This document shows, in pieces, positions 54,785 through 62,823 of a stretch of 64,000 nucleotides of DNA. Source of the stretch: Thermogemmatispora carboxidivorans (GTDB lineage: Bacteria > Chloroflexota > Ktedonobacteria > Ktedonobacterales > Ktedonobacteraceae); NCBI RefSeq assembly GCF_000702505.1, contig NZ_JNIM01000001.1, positions 3,906,001 to 3,970,000 on the forward strand, in the 5' to 3' direction. The notes under the pieces were generated by a model. The model did not search any database and had not been told where the DNA came from. It saw only the letters and a list, made by a program, of their open reading frames with translations. A program made the translations under genes and the position numbers. Positions within the stretch are counted from its first letter, which is position 1. Every line of letters starts with the position of its first letter.

Positions 54785-55669
54785 TCAGGCCAGGATGGCT
54801 GGCTTGAGCACTTCCTCACACCACTGGCGGAAGCTCGTGGGAGTGGTGGATTCGGGGGTACGCGGCTCGGCGGTGGCGAGTCCCTGATCGTAGGCCGCCA
54901 TCATATCGACCAGGGCCTGCGCCATAGCCTCGGACCTCCCATATCTGATCAGCGTGGCCTTCAGGGCTGAACCTGTGATCTGCTGGTAGCGCACTGGCCT
55001 GCCCAACACCTGGGACATGATCTGCGCCATGTCGTTGTAGGAGAGATCCTCGGGACCGAGCACCGGGCGACTGGCGACTCCGCTCCAGGTGCGATCGAGC
55101 AGGAGCCCGGCGGCAATGGTGGCAATATCGCGGGTGGCGCAGATTGGCTGCTTGAGGTCCCCAGATACCATGTCGAAGAACACGCCCTGGTGCTTAATCG
55201 ACTCGACTTGACGGAGCAGATTCTCCATGAAAGGGGCCATTGCCAGAGCTCGGTAACTGACCCCCGTGCTGGCGATCAGGTCGTCCATCGCCAGCGATGC
55301 CGTGACATTGCCAGCCTTTCCGGACACAGCTGCTCCACGACCGAAGGCCGAGACGCCAACCACCCGCTTGACTCCCTGGCTCTTGAAGGCGTCGCACGCT
55401 GGTCGGCTGAAGCCCACATAGGCGGCCTCAACGCTCTCGGCCTGGGGGTCCGGGGGCACAAGCCAGAACACGCTGTCTGCTCCTGCGAACGCCCTGGTAA
55501 CCACGTCGAGGTCACCATGCGATCCCTGCACGATTTCGACCCGCTCACGCTCGCGCGGGGACAGACGAGAGGGATCGCGCACGATCACACGGATCTGCTC
55601 GGAGCTTCTGAGCAGATTGTTCAGTACTTGATGGCCGATCAGGCCAGTGGGAGTTGTAATGACGATCAT
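54785..55669 (-). CDS. NmrA-like NAD(P)-binding oxidoreductase
   Basis: 294 residues from the ATG at 55669 (GGAGGTGG upstream); the longer frame to 55840 is unlikely. Rossmann start VITTPTGLIGHQVLNNLL; NmrA/NAD(P)H:quinone-type pattern (IVQGSHGDLDVVTRAFAGADSVFWL, RVVGVSAFGRG). The catalytic YxxxK of full SDRs is absent, as in NmrA. It may be a redox sensor or act on small quinones. It is divergent from a TetR gene with an operator between them. Confidence 0.88.
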   Translation of the reverse strand: MIVITTPTGLIGHQVLNNLLRSSEQIRVIVRDPSRLSPRERERVEIVQGSHGDLDVVTRAFAGADSVFWLVPPDPQAESVEAAYVGFSRPACDAFKSQGVKRVVGVSAFGRGAAVSGKAGNVTASLAMDDLIASTGVSYRALAMAPFMENLLRQVESIKHQGVFFDMVSGDLKQPICATRDIATIAAGLLLDRTWSGVASRPVLGPEDLSYNDMAQIMSQVLGRPVRYQQITGSALKATLIRYGRSEAMAQALVDMMAAYDQGLATAEPRTPESTTPTSFRQWCEEVLKPAILA

Positions 55670-55841
55670 GAAAACCACCTCCAGGAGAGAGATCGCGTAA
55701 TGACTCTTGGTTGCATTGAGATAGCCCTTCCTCCATCTTTGTGTGCTCTCGCTGCGGCAAACATGCCCTGCCGGGACAGGTGCCCTGCATCTGATGGCCA
55801 CCACATCTAGCAAGTGAACAGAAAGATGTCGGATAGACAAC

Positions 55842-55861
55842 AGTGTTATCTAACTAACACT
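55842..55861. promoter_or_regulatory. Inverted repeat, TetR-type operator
   Basis: AGTGTTA, spacer TCTAAC, TAACACT: perfect 7-bp arms in the divergent region. A TATACT -10 for the TetR gene lies at 55868-55873, so repressor binding here would cover both promoters. Confidence 0.7.
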
Positions 55862-56013
55862 TTCGTGTATACTACACAGGAGGAATAGTAAGCTGGCTCT
55901 AAACAGGAAGCAATCAGCAAACCAGCCTGATCGTTGTGTAGACAACATGGGGAGGCAATTGTTGCTTTTCACAAGGGGGAGGATGAGGACATTTCCAGGG
56001 GAAGGAGGGAACA

Positions 56014-56610
56014 ATGACCACACCGGCGAATGAGAACGATCCACGGGTCAAACGGACTCGTCAGTTGTTGCTGCAAGCGTTCATCTCATTGCTTGAAGAG
56101 GGACGCACCATTCACTCTATCCGGGTCGCAGACATCACAGAGCGCGCAACGGTTAACCGGGCCACCTTTTATGCTCACTTTGAAGATAAATATGCTCTCT
56201 TAGAGGTCTGGATGCGCGAGAAGTTTCACCATGCGTTAGAGAGCCAGCTTCCCGCCACATCCACCCTACAGATGAGCACCTTGCGCCAGCTTCTTCTCGC
56301 CGTGTTCGATTTTCTGGCCCTCTGGCAGTATCACCTCAAGCCAGCCGATAGGCAGTTTGTGCCGTTCTTCGAGGTCGCTTTGCAGCAAGAACTCCAGGGG
56401 GTCTTTGTGCGCTGGCTGAACCAGGTCCCCTCGTTGGTGCCCATTGGCCGGGAAACAGTAGAAACCACGGCGCAGGTCATCAGTTGGGCCATCTTCGGTC
56501 CCGCAGTGCAGTGGAGCCGGGGAGACCGGACCATTGCGAAAGATGTGATGGCCCAGCACGTTTTGGCCGTCGTGATTGCTGGCTTGTCACCGATTGTCTC
56601 TGTTACTTGA
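56014..56610 (+). CDS. TetR-family transcriptional regulator
   Basis: 198 residues. N-terminal HTH (about 12-58; TRQLLLQAFISLLEEGRTIHSIRVADITERATVNRATFYAHF) with the classic TFYAHFxxK, then a helical ligand domain. It probably controls itself and the divergent NmrA-like gene through the operator at 55842. Confidence 0.93.
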   Translation: MTTPANENDPRVKRTRQLLLQAFISLLEEGRTIHSIRVADITERATVNRATFYAHFEDKYALLEVWMREKFHHALESQLPATSTLQMSTLRQLLLAVFDFLALWQYHLKPADRQFVPFFEVALQQELQGVFVRWLNQVPSLVPIGRETVETTAQVISWAIFGPAVQWSRGDRTIAKDVMAQHVLAVVIAGLSPIVSVT

Positions 56611-56632
56611 CTGACGCCCTGGCACTACTTTG

Positions 56633-56914
56633 TTAGTTTCTCCTGGGACGGAAGAACTCGATCTGCTGGGTGTGAATCAACCAGCAGACGAGATCCTGGA
56701 AGAGCCAGAAGGAGCACCTGCCGATGCACCCCAGGCAGCGAGTTTCTCCTGCCGCAGGGGGAAAATACCTCACCGGAAGGAAGAGCGAGACGAGAGCGCC
56801 TGAGAAAACGGTAGGCCAGCATGACCGGGGCCAGATGCCGGTGTAAGCCGTTCCAAGGAAGTGATCGAAGCCACATTCTTGTGGTAGGACTCCCTGATCC
56901 GGATGTCTGCTCAC
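56633..56914 (-). pseudogene. Transposase C-terminal remnant
   Basis: Two overlapping minus-strand frames jointly give GFDHFLG, then WNGLHRHLAPVMLAYRFLRR, then LWLFQDLVCWLIHTQQIEFF ending at 56633. This is the tail pattern of IS701/IS4-group transposases (DHFEGRSWRGxHHHxxLxxLAYxFL). At least two frameshifts. Confidence 0.55.
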
Positions 56915-56933
56915 TCTCCCTGACCGTCCAGGA

Positions 56934-57798
56934 ATGCAGCTTTCCGTCTACTACGCCCCTGCAAGGCACTCCCCTGCCGTGGGCACCGAGCTGCTTGTGC
57001 CGGGCTTCCTCCAGCCCGCTTACTGCTGGCGCAAGCAGATCCTCCCACTGACCGAGGCCGGATGGAACGTGCTGACGTGGGCCCCTTCCTGGTCGCTCCA
57101 GGGCGGCTAGACGGAGAGCCTGGGTTGCTGGACAGCGGAGCTCGCTACTGTCCTGGCGGCTTCGCCCTTCCCAGCCTATCTCCCGGTGGTCCTCGTCGGC
57201 TGGTCGCTGGGAGGGATAACTGGTCGGTGAGCTGCTCCGTCAATCACCTCGCAGACAAACGATTGCTGGCCTGGTGTTCGTGGGCACACCTCTCTTCCTT
57301 GAACGCCTCGCTGAGGTATTCACAGGAACAGGAACAGATGCTCCCGCGCCCTTCGACCTGTCTGAGCCGTTGACGTGGCTGGTGCGTTTTACCACCGGAT
57401 TGACGATGAACCCACCGGTGTTCGGAGAGTTTGAGCGACATCTGGGCGGAAGCTGCCTGGCGCTAACCAGGCTCCTTGAGTCAGTGGACGAGCAGCGCCT
57501 TTCTCTGGCCAGCCTCCTTCCTCCCTTGCCAGCCGTCCAGGCAAGAGAGAGTATTCCCTGGCACGACTTTCGGCTGCCAACGCTCATCATCCACGGCGAG
57601 TCTGACAGACTGGTCCCTCAGATGCTGGCTCACCAGATCGCCCGGCAGCTCGAGGACGCGGGAGCCACAGTCACCCTCTCGCTCTATCCCACTGGGCATG
57701 CCGCGTTCATCGAGGAACCGAAGCGCTTTAATACAGAGCTGGTGACCTTTCCGCAGCAACGCTTCCTCTCGTCAGTGCTGACTCACACCTCCTCCTAG
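56934..57798 (+). pseudogene. Alpha/beta hydrolase pseudogene
   Basis: Starts with ELLVPGFLQPAYCWRKQILP and reaches the nucleophile elbow VGWSLGG, but carries an in-frame TAG at 57108 and a TGA at 57228. The rest continues one frame over (GLVFVGTPLFLERLAEV, LIIHGESDRLVPQML with the Asp, GHAAFIEEP with the His) to 57798. All three catalytic residues remain recognisable; only the frame is lost. Confidence 0.75.
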
Positions 57799-57883
57799 AG
57801 GGGACATCTGTCACCGATGATCCCACCTTTCCAGACTCTCTGTTCTCATCTGTTCTCACAGAACGAGAAAGGTGGTACTGCTC

Positions 57884-58549
57884 ATGTCTGTGGATTCTGT
57901 TGACTCTCAGGAAAAGGCCCATCCTCCTCTTGAGGACCTCCTGTATCGTTTCTCTCCTCCTCTTGAATTGCGGCTGGATAGGGAACGGTTGCCCCATCTG
58001 GCTGACCTGATCCAGTGGCCCATACGCAACGACGATTTCTGCCTCCTGGAAGCCCTCTTCCAGGCTCGTGAGCAGCGACCGAAGAATAGCCGGCGCCCCC
58101 TCTCGGAGAGGACCTATGAATTCCTCTCTCTGATTCGAGGCCGCCTGGTCCAAGAACAGGCGGTGGCAGCTCGGACTGCCCTCGAATGGGGCCCCTCTTC
58201 CAGCTGGTCCCGCGCCAGCTGGCCGAGGAGGAAGCCTCTCCCCCTCAGAAGACAGACTAAGCAGGTGGTGAGATATCTGCGCGCGCAGGGGCGCTATCAG
58301 GCGGCTCTTCCGCTGGCCGAGTGCTCCCGCTCCATCCGCGAGCGCGTCCTCGGCTCCGATCACCCAGACACCGCCACTGCCCTCAACACTCTCGCTCTCC
58401 TCTATTACACCCTGGGCCGCCTCAGCGACGCCCTCCCCCTGGCCAAGCGGGTCCTCGCCATCCACGAGCGCCTCCTCGGCCCCGAGCATCCCATGACGCA
58501 GCGCAGCCGCGACCTCGTCGAGCAGCTCCGGCGCCAGCTGGGCGACTGA
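57884..58549 (+). CDS. TPR protein fragment or small TPR protein
   Basis: About 221 residues from ATG 57884 without a strong ribosome site. N-terminal half is unrecognised; residues about 150-215 are two kinesin-light-chain-type TPRs (SDHPDTATALNTLALLYYTL, PLAKRVLAIHERLLGPEHP). Composition in the middle (SSSWSRASWPRRKP) looks eroded. It may be the end of a larger STAND-type protein. Confidence 0.5.
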   Translation: MSVDSVDSQEKAHPPLEDLLYRFSPPLELRLDRERLPHLADLIQWPIRNDDFCLLEALFQAREQRPKNSRRPLSERTYEFLSLIRGRLVQEQAVAARTALEWGPSSSWSRASWPRRKPLPLRRQTKQVVRYLRAQGRYQAALPLAECSRSIRERVLGSDHPDTATALNTLALLYYTLGRLSDALPLAKRVLAIHERLLGPEHPMTQRSRDLVEQLRRQLGD

Positions 58550-58880
58550 TCCCATACACCCTGCTCCCCGTCTCTCAGTCTCTCACACCCTGCCTGCCCA
58601 AGGCTGGACCGGGCTACAGTCCCTTGTGCCCTGTCGGAGGGCTATCTCGCCTCGCCGGCGCACAGGGGAGCCGCTGCCCACACCTGCCAGCCCATCAGCC
58701 GCGCAGGACTGGCCCCTGCTCCAGCTCCACTCTGGTCGCTATCCCTCTCCTCATCAGCAACAGCGGGAGCAGCTCCAGCACCATCAGCGCCTCCGGGCCG
58801 ACCGCGTGCAGCGTCCCCCTTCATCTGAACCACTCCCTGGCCGGGTTCCGCAGCTGCGCCCGCCTTCGGAGCGGGCCACC
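58550..58880. other. Degenerate sequence
   Basis: About 330 bases with no supported gene between the TPR remnant and the IS3-like remnant. Confidence 0.35.
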
Positions 58881-58897
58881 CACCGATAGCAATCACG

Positions 58898-59350
58898 CAG
58901 TGGGGACGGCGTGGAGCTGGTCATCAATGGTGTCAGCCGGGCAGCTCCTACACGAAAAGCCAGGTGGCACGAGCATTGGGGATCGCCCGCAACCGGCTGT
59001 ATCTGCGTGGAAAGCAGGCGCACAAAGGCAAGCAGGTCTCCCTCGCTCGCGAACGGTGGCACGACATCGATGACACGCCGGGCCATCGCAAGCCGGCGGC
59101 CCTGCTCAAGATGGGGAAAAAGCGCGCCAGGCGGGTGATGAAACAATAGGGGTGGCGGCCAGACGCAAGCGCAAGCAATCTACCTATCCCAGCCGTGCCA
59201 GCAGCAGGGTGCCCCATTTGTTGTGCTCGATGAGTCCGGCCGGTACGCCAACGGATCACGACGATGCTGAACGCTTTATGGGCACCGTTCAGCTCTCCGT
59301 GGCGGAACGGAGACGCTCTCAGGGGGAGTGCTACGTAAGCTGTCACCAGC
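58898..59350 (+). mobile_element. IS3-like element remnant
   Basis: A frame without start reads SYTKSQVARALGIARNRLYL, then QVSLARERWHDIDDTPGHRK and RVMKQ, stop; the next frame continues ARRKRKQSTYPSRASS, then TDHDDAERFMGTVQLSVAER. This is an IS3-group OrfB with the DDE core deleted and a stop or frameshift between the halves. No terminal inverted repeats identified. Confidence 0.6.
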
Positions 59351-59413
59351 CGCAAAGTAGTGGGGAATGCGAGTACAAGCTCCCTGGTCGATTCGCGCTC
59401 TCCCTGGTGCTAT

Positions 59414-60682
59414 TTATACCGGAAGTTGTGCAGATTCCTTCGCGAGCCATTGATCGGCGGTGTGTCGAATGGGGGAGAACCACACCCAGAGGACCGGGAG
59501 CAATCGACCGGCTGCTCCGACCACTAATGTCGGCCATAAGCCGATGGTTTGCCCTAACATCCCCCCGAGGAGTGCGCCTATGGGCATGGCTCCAATCACA
59601 ATGAAGCGCATACTTGCACTCATCCGTCCCTGCAGGCGTTCCGGGGTAATCGTCTGTCGTAATGTCAACTGGTTGATACTATAGATGGTCCCCCCAAGAC
59701 TCCCCAGGAACTGTGCTCCTATAAGCAGGGGCACAGCGAGCATGAGCGGACCGCGTGCCAGCGGGATGAGCAAGGCGCCGATGCTTGCCAGGATGGGAGC
59801 ACCCACCAGGGTCCTGCCGAGGCCAAAACGCGTGGCAGTGCGCCGTGCGAGTGTTGCGCCAAAGAGAAAGCCCAGATTACTACTGGCAGAGATAATCCCC
59901 AGGAGCCCGGCAGTCGCTCCGAGGTCGCGAACCAAATACAGTACAAGGATAGTCGTAATCACACTGCCGAAGAGGTTGGCGGTTCCAGTGCAGCCGGCAA
60001 TCGCTCGCAGAATCGGATTGCCAAACACAAAGCGAAGCCCTATCATCATCTCCGCCCAGAGATGCCGCTGCTCGCGCCGCGGTGGTGGTCCAGGCTCCTG
60101 TGCGCGGATCAGGCTCACACAAAGAGCAGACCAGAGGAAGGAGCCAGCGTCGAGAAGAATAGCAAAAGGGGGAGTGACGAATTGCATCAGGAAGCCCGCG
60201 ATCGCTGGGCCAGCCACCTGAGACCCTGAGCGGCTGATCTCAAGCTTGCTGTTGCCCTCGATTAATTGTTCGCGTGGAAGCAACGTTGGAAGAAAGGCCT
60301 GATATGCTACCCCAAAGAAGACAGAAAGCGTCCCCACGCCAAACGCTACAATATAGAGGATCAGCATATGCAGCAGGCCGAGCCATGCTGCCAGAGGAAT
60401 GAGGAGCAGTAACACCGCCCGCCCAAGATCTGCACCAATCAGCAGCAGGCGCCGTGGTAACCGATCGACCCAAACCCCTGCCATGAGTCCCAGAACCAGG
60501 ATCGGGGCGGTTTCCGTAGCGCCGAGGAAACCCAGTTGTGCGGCAGGAACGTGCAACGTCACCACGGCCACCAGCGGCACAGCGAGCAAGGTGATCTGGT
60601 CGCCAAAGAGCGAAACGCTTTGCCCAATCCACAGCTTCAGGAAATTTGGATGACGCCAGAGACTCACGTTCTGCGCCTGCAT
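59414..60682 (-). CDS. MFS exporter of the RiPP-like locus
   Basis: 422 residues from the ATG at 60682 (AAGGAGGG upstream; a longer frame to 60757 would overlap the methyltransferase). Twelve helices; MFS_3-type start NFLKLWIGQSVSLFGDQITLLAVPL and loop GVWVDRLPRRLLLIGADLGR. Members of this group export siderophores, macrolides and peptides. It is the last gene of the minus-strand set and probably exports the mature product or protects the cell from it. Confidence 0.9.
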   Translation of the reverse strand: MQAQNVSLWRHPNFLKLWIGQSVSLFGDQITLLAVPLVAVVTLHVPAAQLGFLGATETAPILVLGLMAGVWVDRLPRRLLLIGADLGRAVLLLLIPLAAWLGLLHMLILYIVAFGVGTLSVFFGVAYQAFLPTLLPREQLIEGNSKLEISRSGSQVAGPAIAGFLMQFVTPPFAILLDAGSFLWSALCVSLIRAQEPGPPPRREQRHLWAEMMIGLRFVFGNPILRAIAGCTGTANLFGSVITTILVLYLVRDLGATAGLLGIISASSNLGFLFGATLARRTATRFGLGRTLVGAPILASIGALLIPLARGPLMLAVPLLIGAQFLGSLGGTIYSINQLTLRQTITPERLQGRMSASMRFIVIGAMPIGALLGGMLGQTIGLWPTLVVGAAGRLLPVLWVWFSPIRHTADQWLAKESAQLPV

Positions 60683-60749
60683 CAGACCCTCCTTGTTCGC
60701 CCGGAAGGCAGTGGAGAAAGCCCGAGGAGGAGGATGTCCACGTTTCTCT

Positions 60750-61775
60750 TTATCCAATATGGCCGCATTCGCTGGTCTCCCTTCCGTCTTCGTCCCTGAC
60801 CTGCTTCTTGGCTAGAATGAGTTCTCTGGGTATCTTCTCTGCTCCTCGACGAAAGCCAGCTTGGGTTAACCACGTCGCTCCTTCATCGAAGCTGTAGCAT
60901 CGGCTTCCCCCCTGCACCAGTAGAGAAACCGAAAAGACTGCTGTCTGCCTGGGGGCAGTCTTACTCGTTTCCAGAAAGAAATCTCGCACAAGCACCATAC
61001 CATGATCTTCCAGTGCGGTAGACACTTTGTTGAAGAGCAGGGAAATTTGCTCTTCATCCAGCCAATGAACCACATGAGAGACCAGGACCGCATCGTAGAT
61101 TCCCGGGAGTCCATCCTTGGTTACATCTCCCGCGATCAGGTTGATCCGGTCCTGTAAGTTCGCTTGCTGGGTCATTTGTTGTGTCATCGGCAGTGTGCCG
61201 GGAAGGTCAAATATGGTAGCATGAAGGTGAGGGTAAGCCAGACGCAAAGCGATTGAACACGTCCCTGCTCCTCCGCCAATATCCAGGAGCGTGTGAAATG
61301 GACTCAGGTCTACAATCGATGCAATGGCTTGTGCCTTTTCAAAGCTCCCCTGGTAAAGTGCGAGTAAAAGATAGGTCGCTGCTTCTGGATCCTTCTCAAA
61401 CAGCGTCTGTTGAGCCACATCTCTTCCAGAGAGGATAATGCGTTCTAACTGCTCCCAAGCATGCCATAAGAGATCGTCTAGATGAGCCCAATACCAAAAC
61501 CGCATGCCCCTCACCAGATGGCTTTGAGCGAGGGGGGTGTTTCTATAGTAGTCATCACGCTTCTCCAATACTCCTACGCCGACTAATGCATTCAGTAATA
61601 ACTCCAAATGATTCGCATTTGCCTCAATTTCTCTGGCAAGGTCTGCTGCTGTTTTCTGCCGCTCAAGCAATCTCGTGAAGAGATCAAGTTTGATTGCAGT
61701 CAACAATATCTTGGTCTCCCAGTACGACCCGAGGCGTACAAGATCATCAACCGAAAGAGAAGGCTGGTTGATCAT
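60750..61775 (-). CDS. SAM-dependent O-methyltransferase (plant/hydroxyneurosporene OMT type)
   Basis: 341 residues. N-terminal dimerisation winged helix (about 10-90), SAM motif LLDIGGGAGT (163-172), then the acidic IFDLPG and the catalytic-region HVVHWLDEEQ. The ATG at 61775 has GAAGGGAAC upstream. Such enzymes methylate hydroxyl or carboxyl groups on small molecules and peptides. Its place 160 bases after the candidate precursor suggests a tailoring step. Confidence 0.92.
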   Translation of the reverse strand: MINQPSLSVDDLVRLGSYWETKILLTAIKLDLFTRLLERQKTAADLAREIEANANHLELLLNALVGVGVLEKRDDYYRNTPLAQSHLVRGMRFWYWAHLDDLLWHAWEQLERIILSGRDVAQQTLFEKDPEAATYLLLALYQGSFEKAQAIASIVDLSPFHTLLDIGGGAGTCSIALRLAYPHLHATIFDLPGTLPMTQQMTQQANLQDRINLIAGDVTKDGLPGIYDAVLVSHVVHWLDEEQISLLFNKVSTALEDHGMVLVRDFFLETSKTAPRQTAVFSVSLLVQGGSRCYSFDEGATWLTQAGFRRGAEKIPRELILAKKQVRDEDGRETSECGHIG

Positions 61776-61937
61776 AAGTTCCCTTCAGACCTTCTACTTT
61801 GCACCTCTAGCGTGTGCGAAAAGCCTTGCTCATGCGAAAGAACGCCAGGCTGGCAGTTTCCCAACTCGGCCAGCCTGGCCCTTCATGCTCACCTCAATCA
61901 AGCAAGACGACAAGCGATTCTTTTGCTACAAGGACTG

Positions 61938-62138
61938 TTAATAGTCGTTGGCCGGGCAGGCGCTGTTGGCAGGGAAAACGCGTGGGAGGAGTTCATCCGG
62001 GATCACTGTTTTCCTCTGCTTTCTTTTCTCTGGTACTACCTCAATCACCAGGCTTTCTGATGCCTTGTCCTGGGAAGGAGCAAGTTCAACTGACTGAGAC
62101 TCGACTAAAATCTTGTCCTGAACTTCGTTCGTGGTCAT
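61938..62138 (-). CDS. Candidate RiPP precursor peptide
   Basis: 66 residues from the ATG at 62138, chosen because GGAGGGG lies 8 bases upstream (ATG 62153 is also in frame). The N-terminal 40 residues are acidic/polar (LVESQSVELAPSQDKASESL), the expected leader. A basic KRKQRK block (38-43) then precedes a 23-residue C-terminal part containing two PAN motifs (56-58, 62-64), the only Cys (61), and a terminal Tyr66. It overlaps the end of the PqqD-like gene by 53 bases and has no similarity to any enzyme. This is the usual place and form of a radical-SAM-processed precursor; the modification is not predictable from sequence alone. Confidence 0.75.
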   Translation of the reverse strand: MTTNEVQDKILVESQSVELAPSQDKASESLVIEVVPEKRKQRKTVIPDELLPRVFPANSACPANDY

Positions 62139-62823
62139 GCGTTGCCCCTCCAATGGTTTTCATCGACTGTTCGAGAAACGCTGTAAGCCGCATCTCGCGG
62201 CTCTGCTCGTCATCGATCCAGGCAACAATGCCAATGCTTATGAGAAACTGGCAGGTTTCAACAACGGCGTCCTCTACTGTGCTTTGCTCTAATTCCTCCA
62301 ATCCAGGGTACTGGTGCGTACCTGACTCAAATTCGCTGCGTATCTGCGCAGCAATTTCACGGCACGAAAAGGCCCCGCTTGCCAGTGTCAAAACCCTCTG
62401 GGCAAAAGGCGGAAGGTAGAACCATCGCCGCTCCTCAGTTCCCTCGGGTTTGACCTGGCGTATACGAATGAAGAGACCATCAGGCCTGAAGGCATTATCA
62501 CGTCTGATAAGACCGAGAGAACGCGCCCATTTCAACCGATCGAAGACGATAACAGCCGCTTCGTCTCTCTCTGCTAGCTGAAATGCTTGGGCGAAGTCCA
62601 TCGTAAGTGCGTAGACCGAGTGGCACCCATCGCAACGTGCCAGGAGAAACTGTTCCTGAGCACTAAGCTGAAGGGGAATTTCGCCATAATAGACCCGCCC
62701 ATTCTGCAAAGTGACCTTGGGAGTGAAGTATGGATAGTAGTTAGGAATGAAGTCGAAGGCAATCCCTTTAGTTTCGGGATTACCAATGATGACCTTCGGT
62801 ATGCGGTACACATGGTCAATCAT
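62086..62823 (-). CDS. Protein with two PqqD-like winged-helix (RRE) modules
   Basis: 245 residues. Residues 52-106 (LSAQEQFLLARCDGCHSVYA ... FDRLKWARSLGLI) and 138-204 (LPPFAQRVLTLASGAFSCRE ... VVETCQFLISIGIVAWID) each follow the PqqD pattern of helices and a beta wing. PqqD domains are RiPP recognition elements that hold the precursor leader for a radical SAM enzyme. Two tandem copies in a separate protein are unusual. The ATG overlaps the radical SAM stop by eight bases. The last 40 residues are polar. Confidence 0.75.
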   Translation of the reverse strand: MIDHVYRIPKVIIGNPETKGIAFDFIPNYYPYFTPKVTLQNGRVYYGEIPLQLSAQEQFLLARCDGCHSVYALTMDFAQAFQLAERDEAAVIVFDRLKWARSLGLIRRDNAFRPDGLFIRIRQVKPEGTEERRWFYLPPFAQRVLTLASGAFSCREIAAQIRSEFESGTHQYPGLEELEQSTVEDAVVETCQFLISIGIVAWIDDEQSREMRLTAFLEQSMKTIGGATHDHERSSGQDFSRVSVS

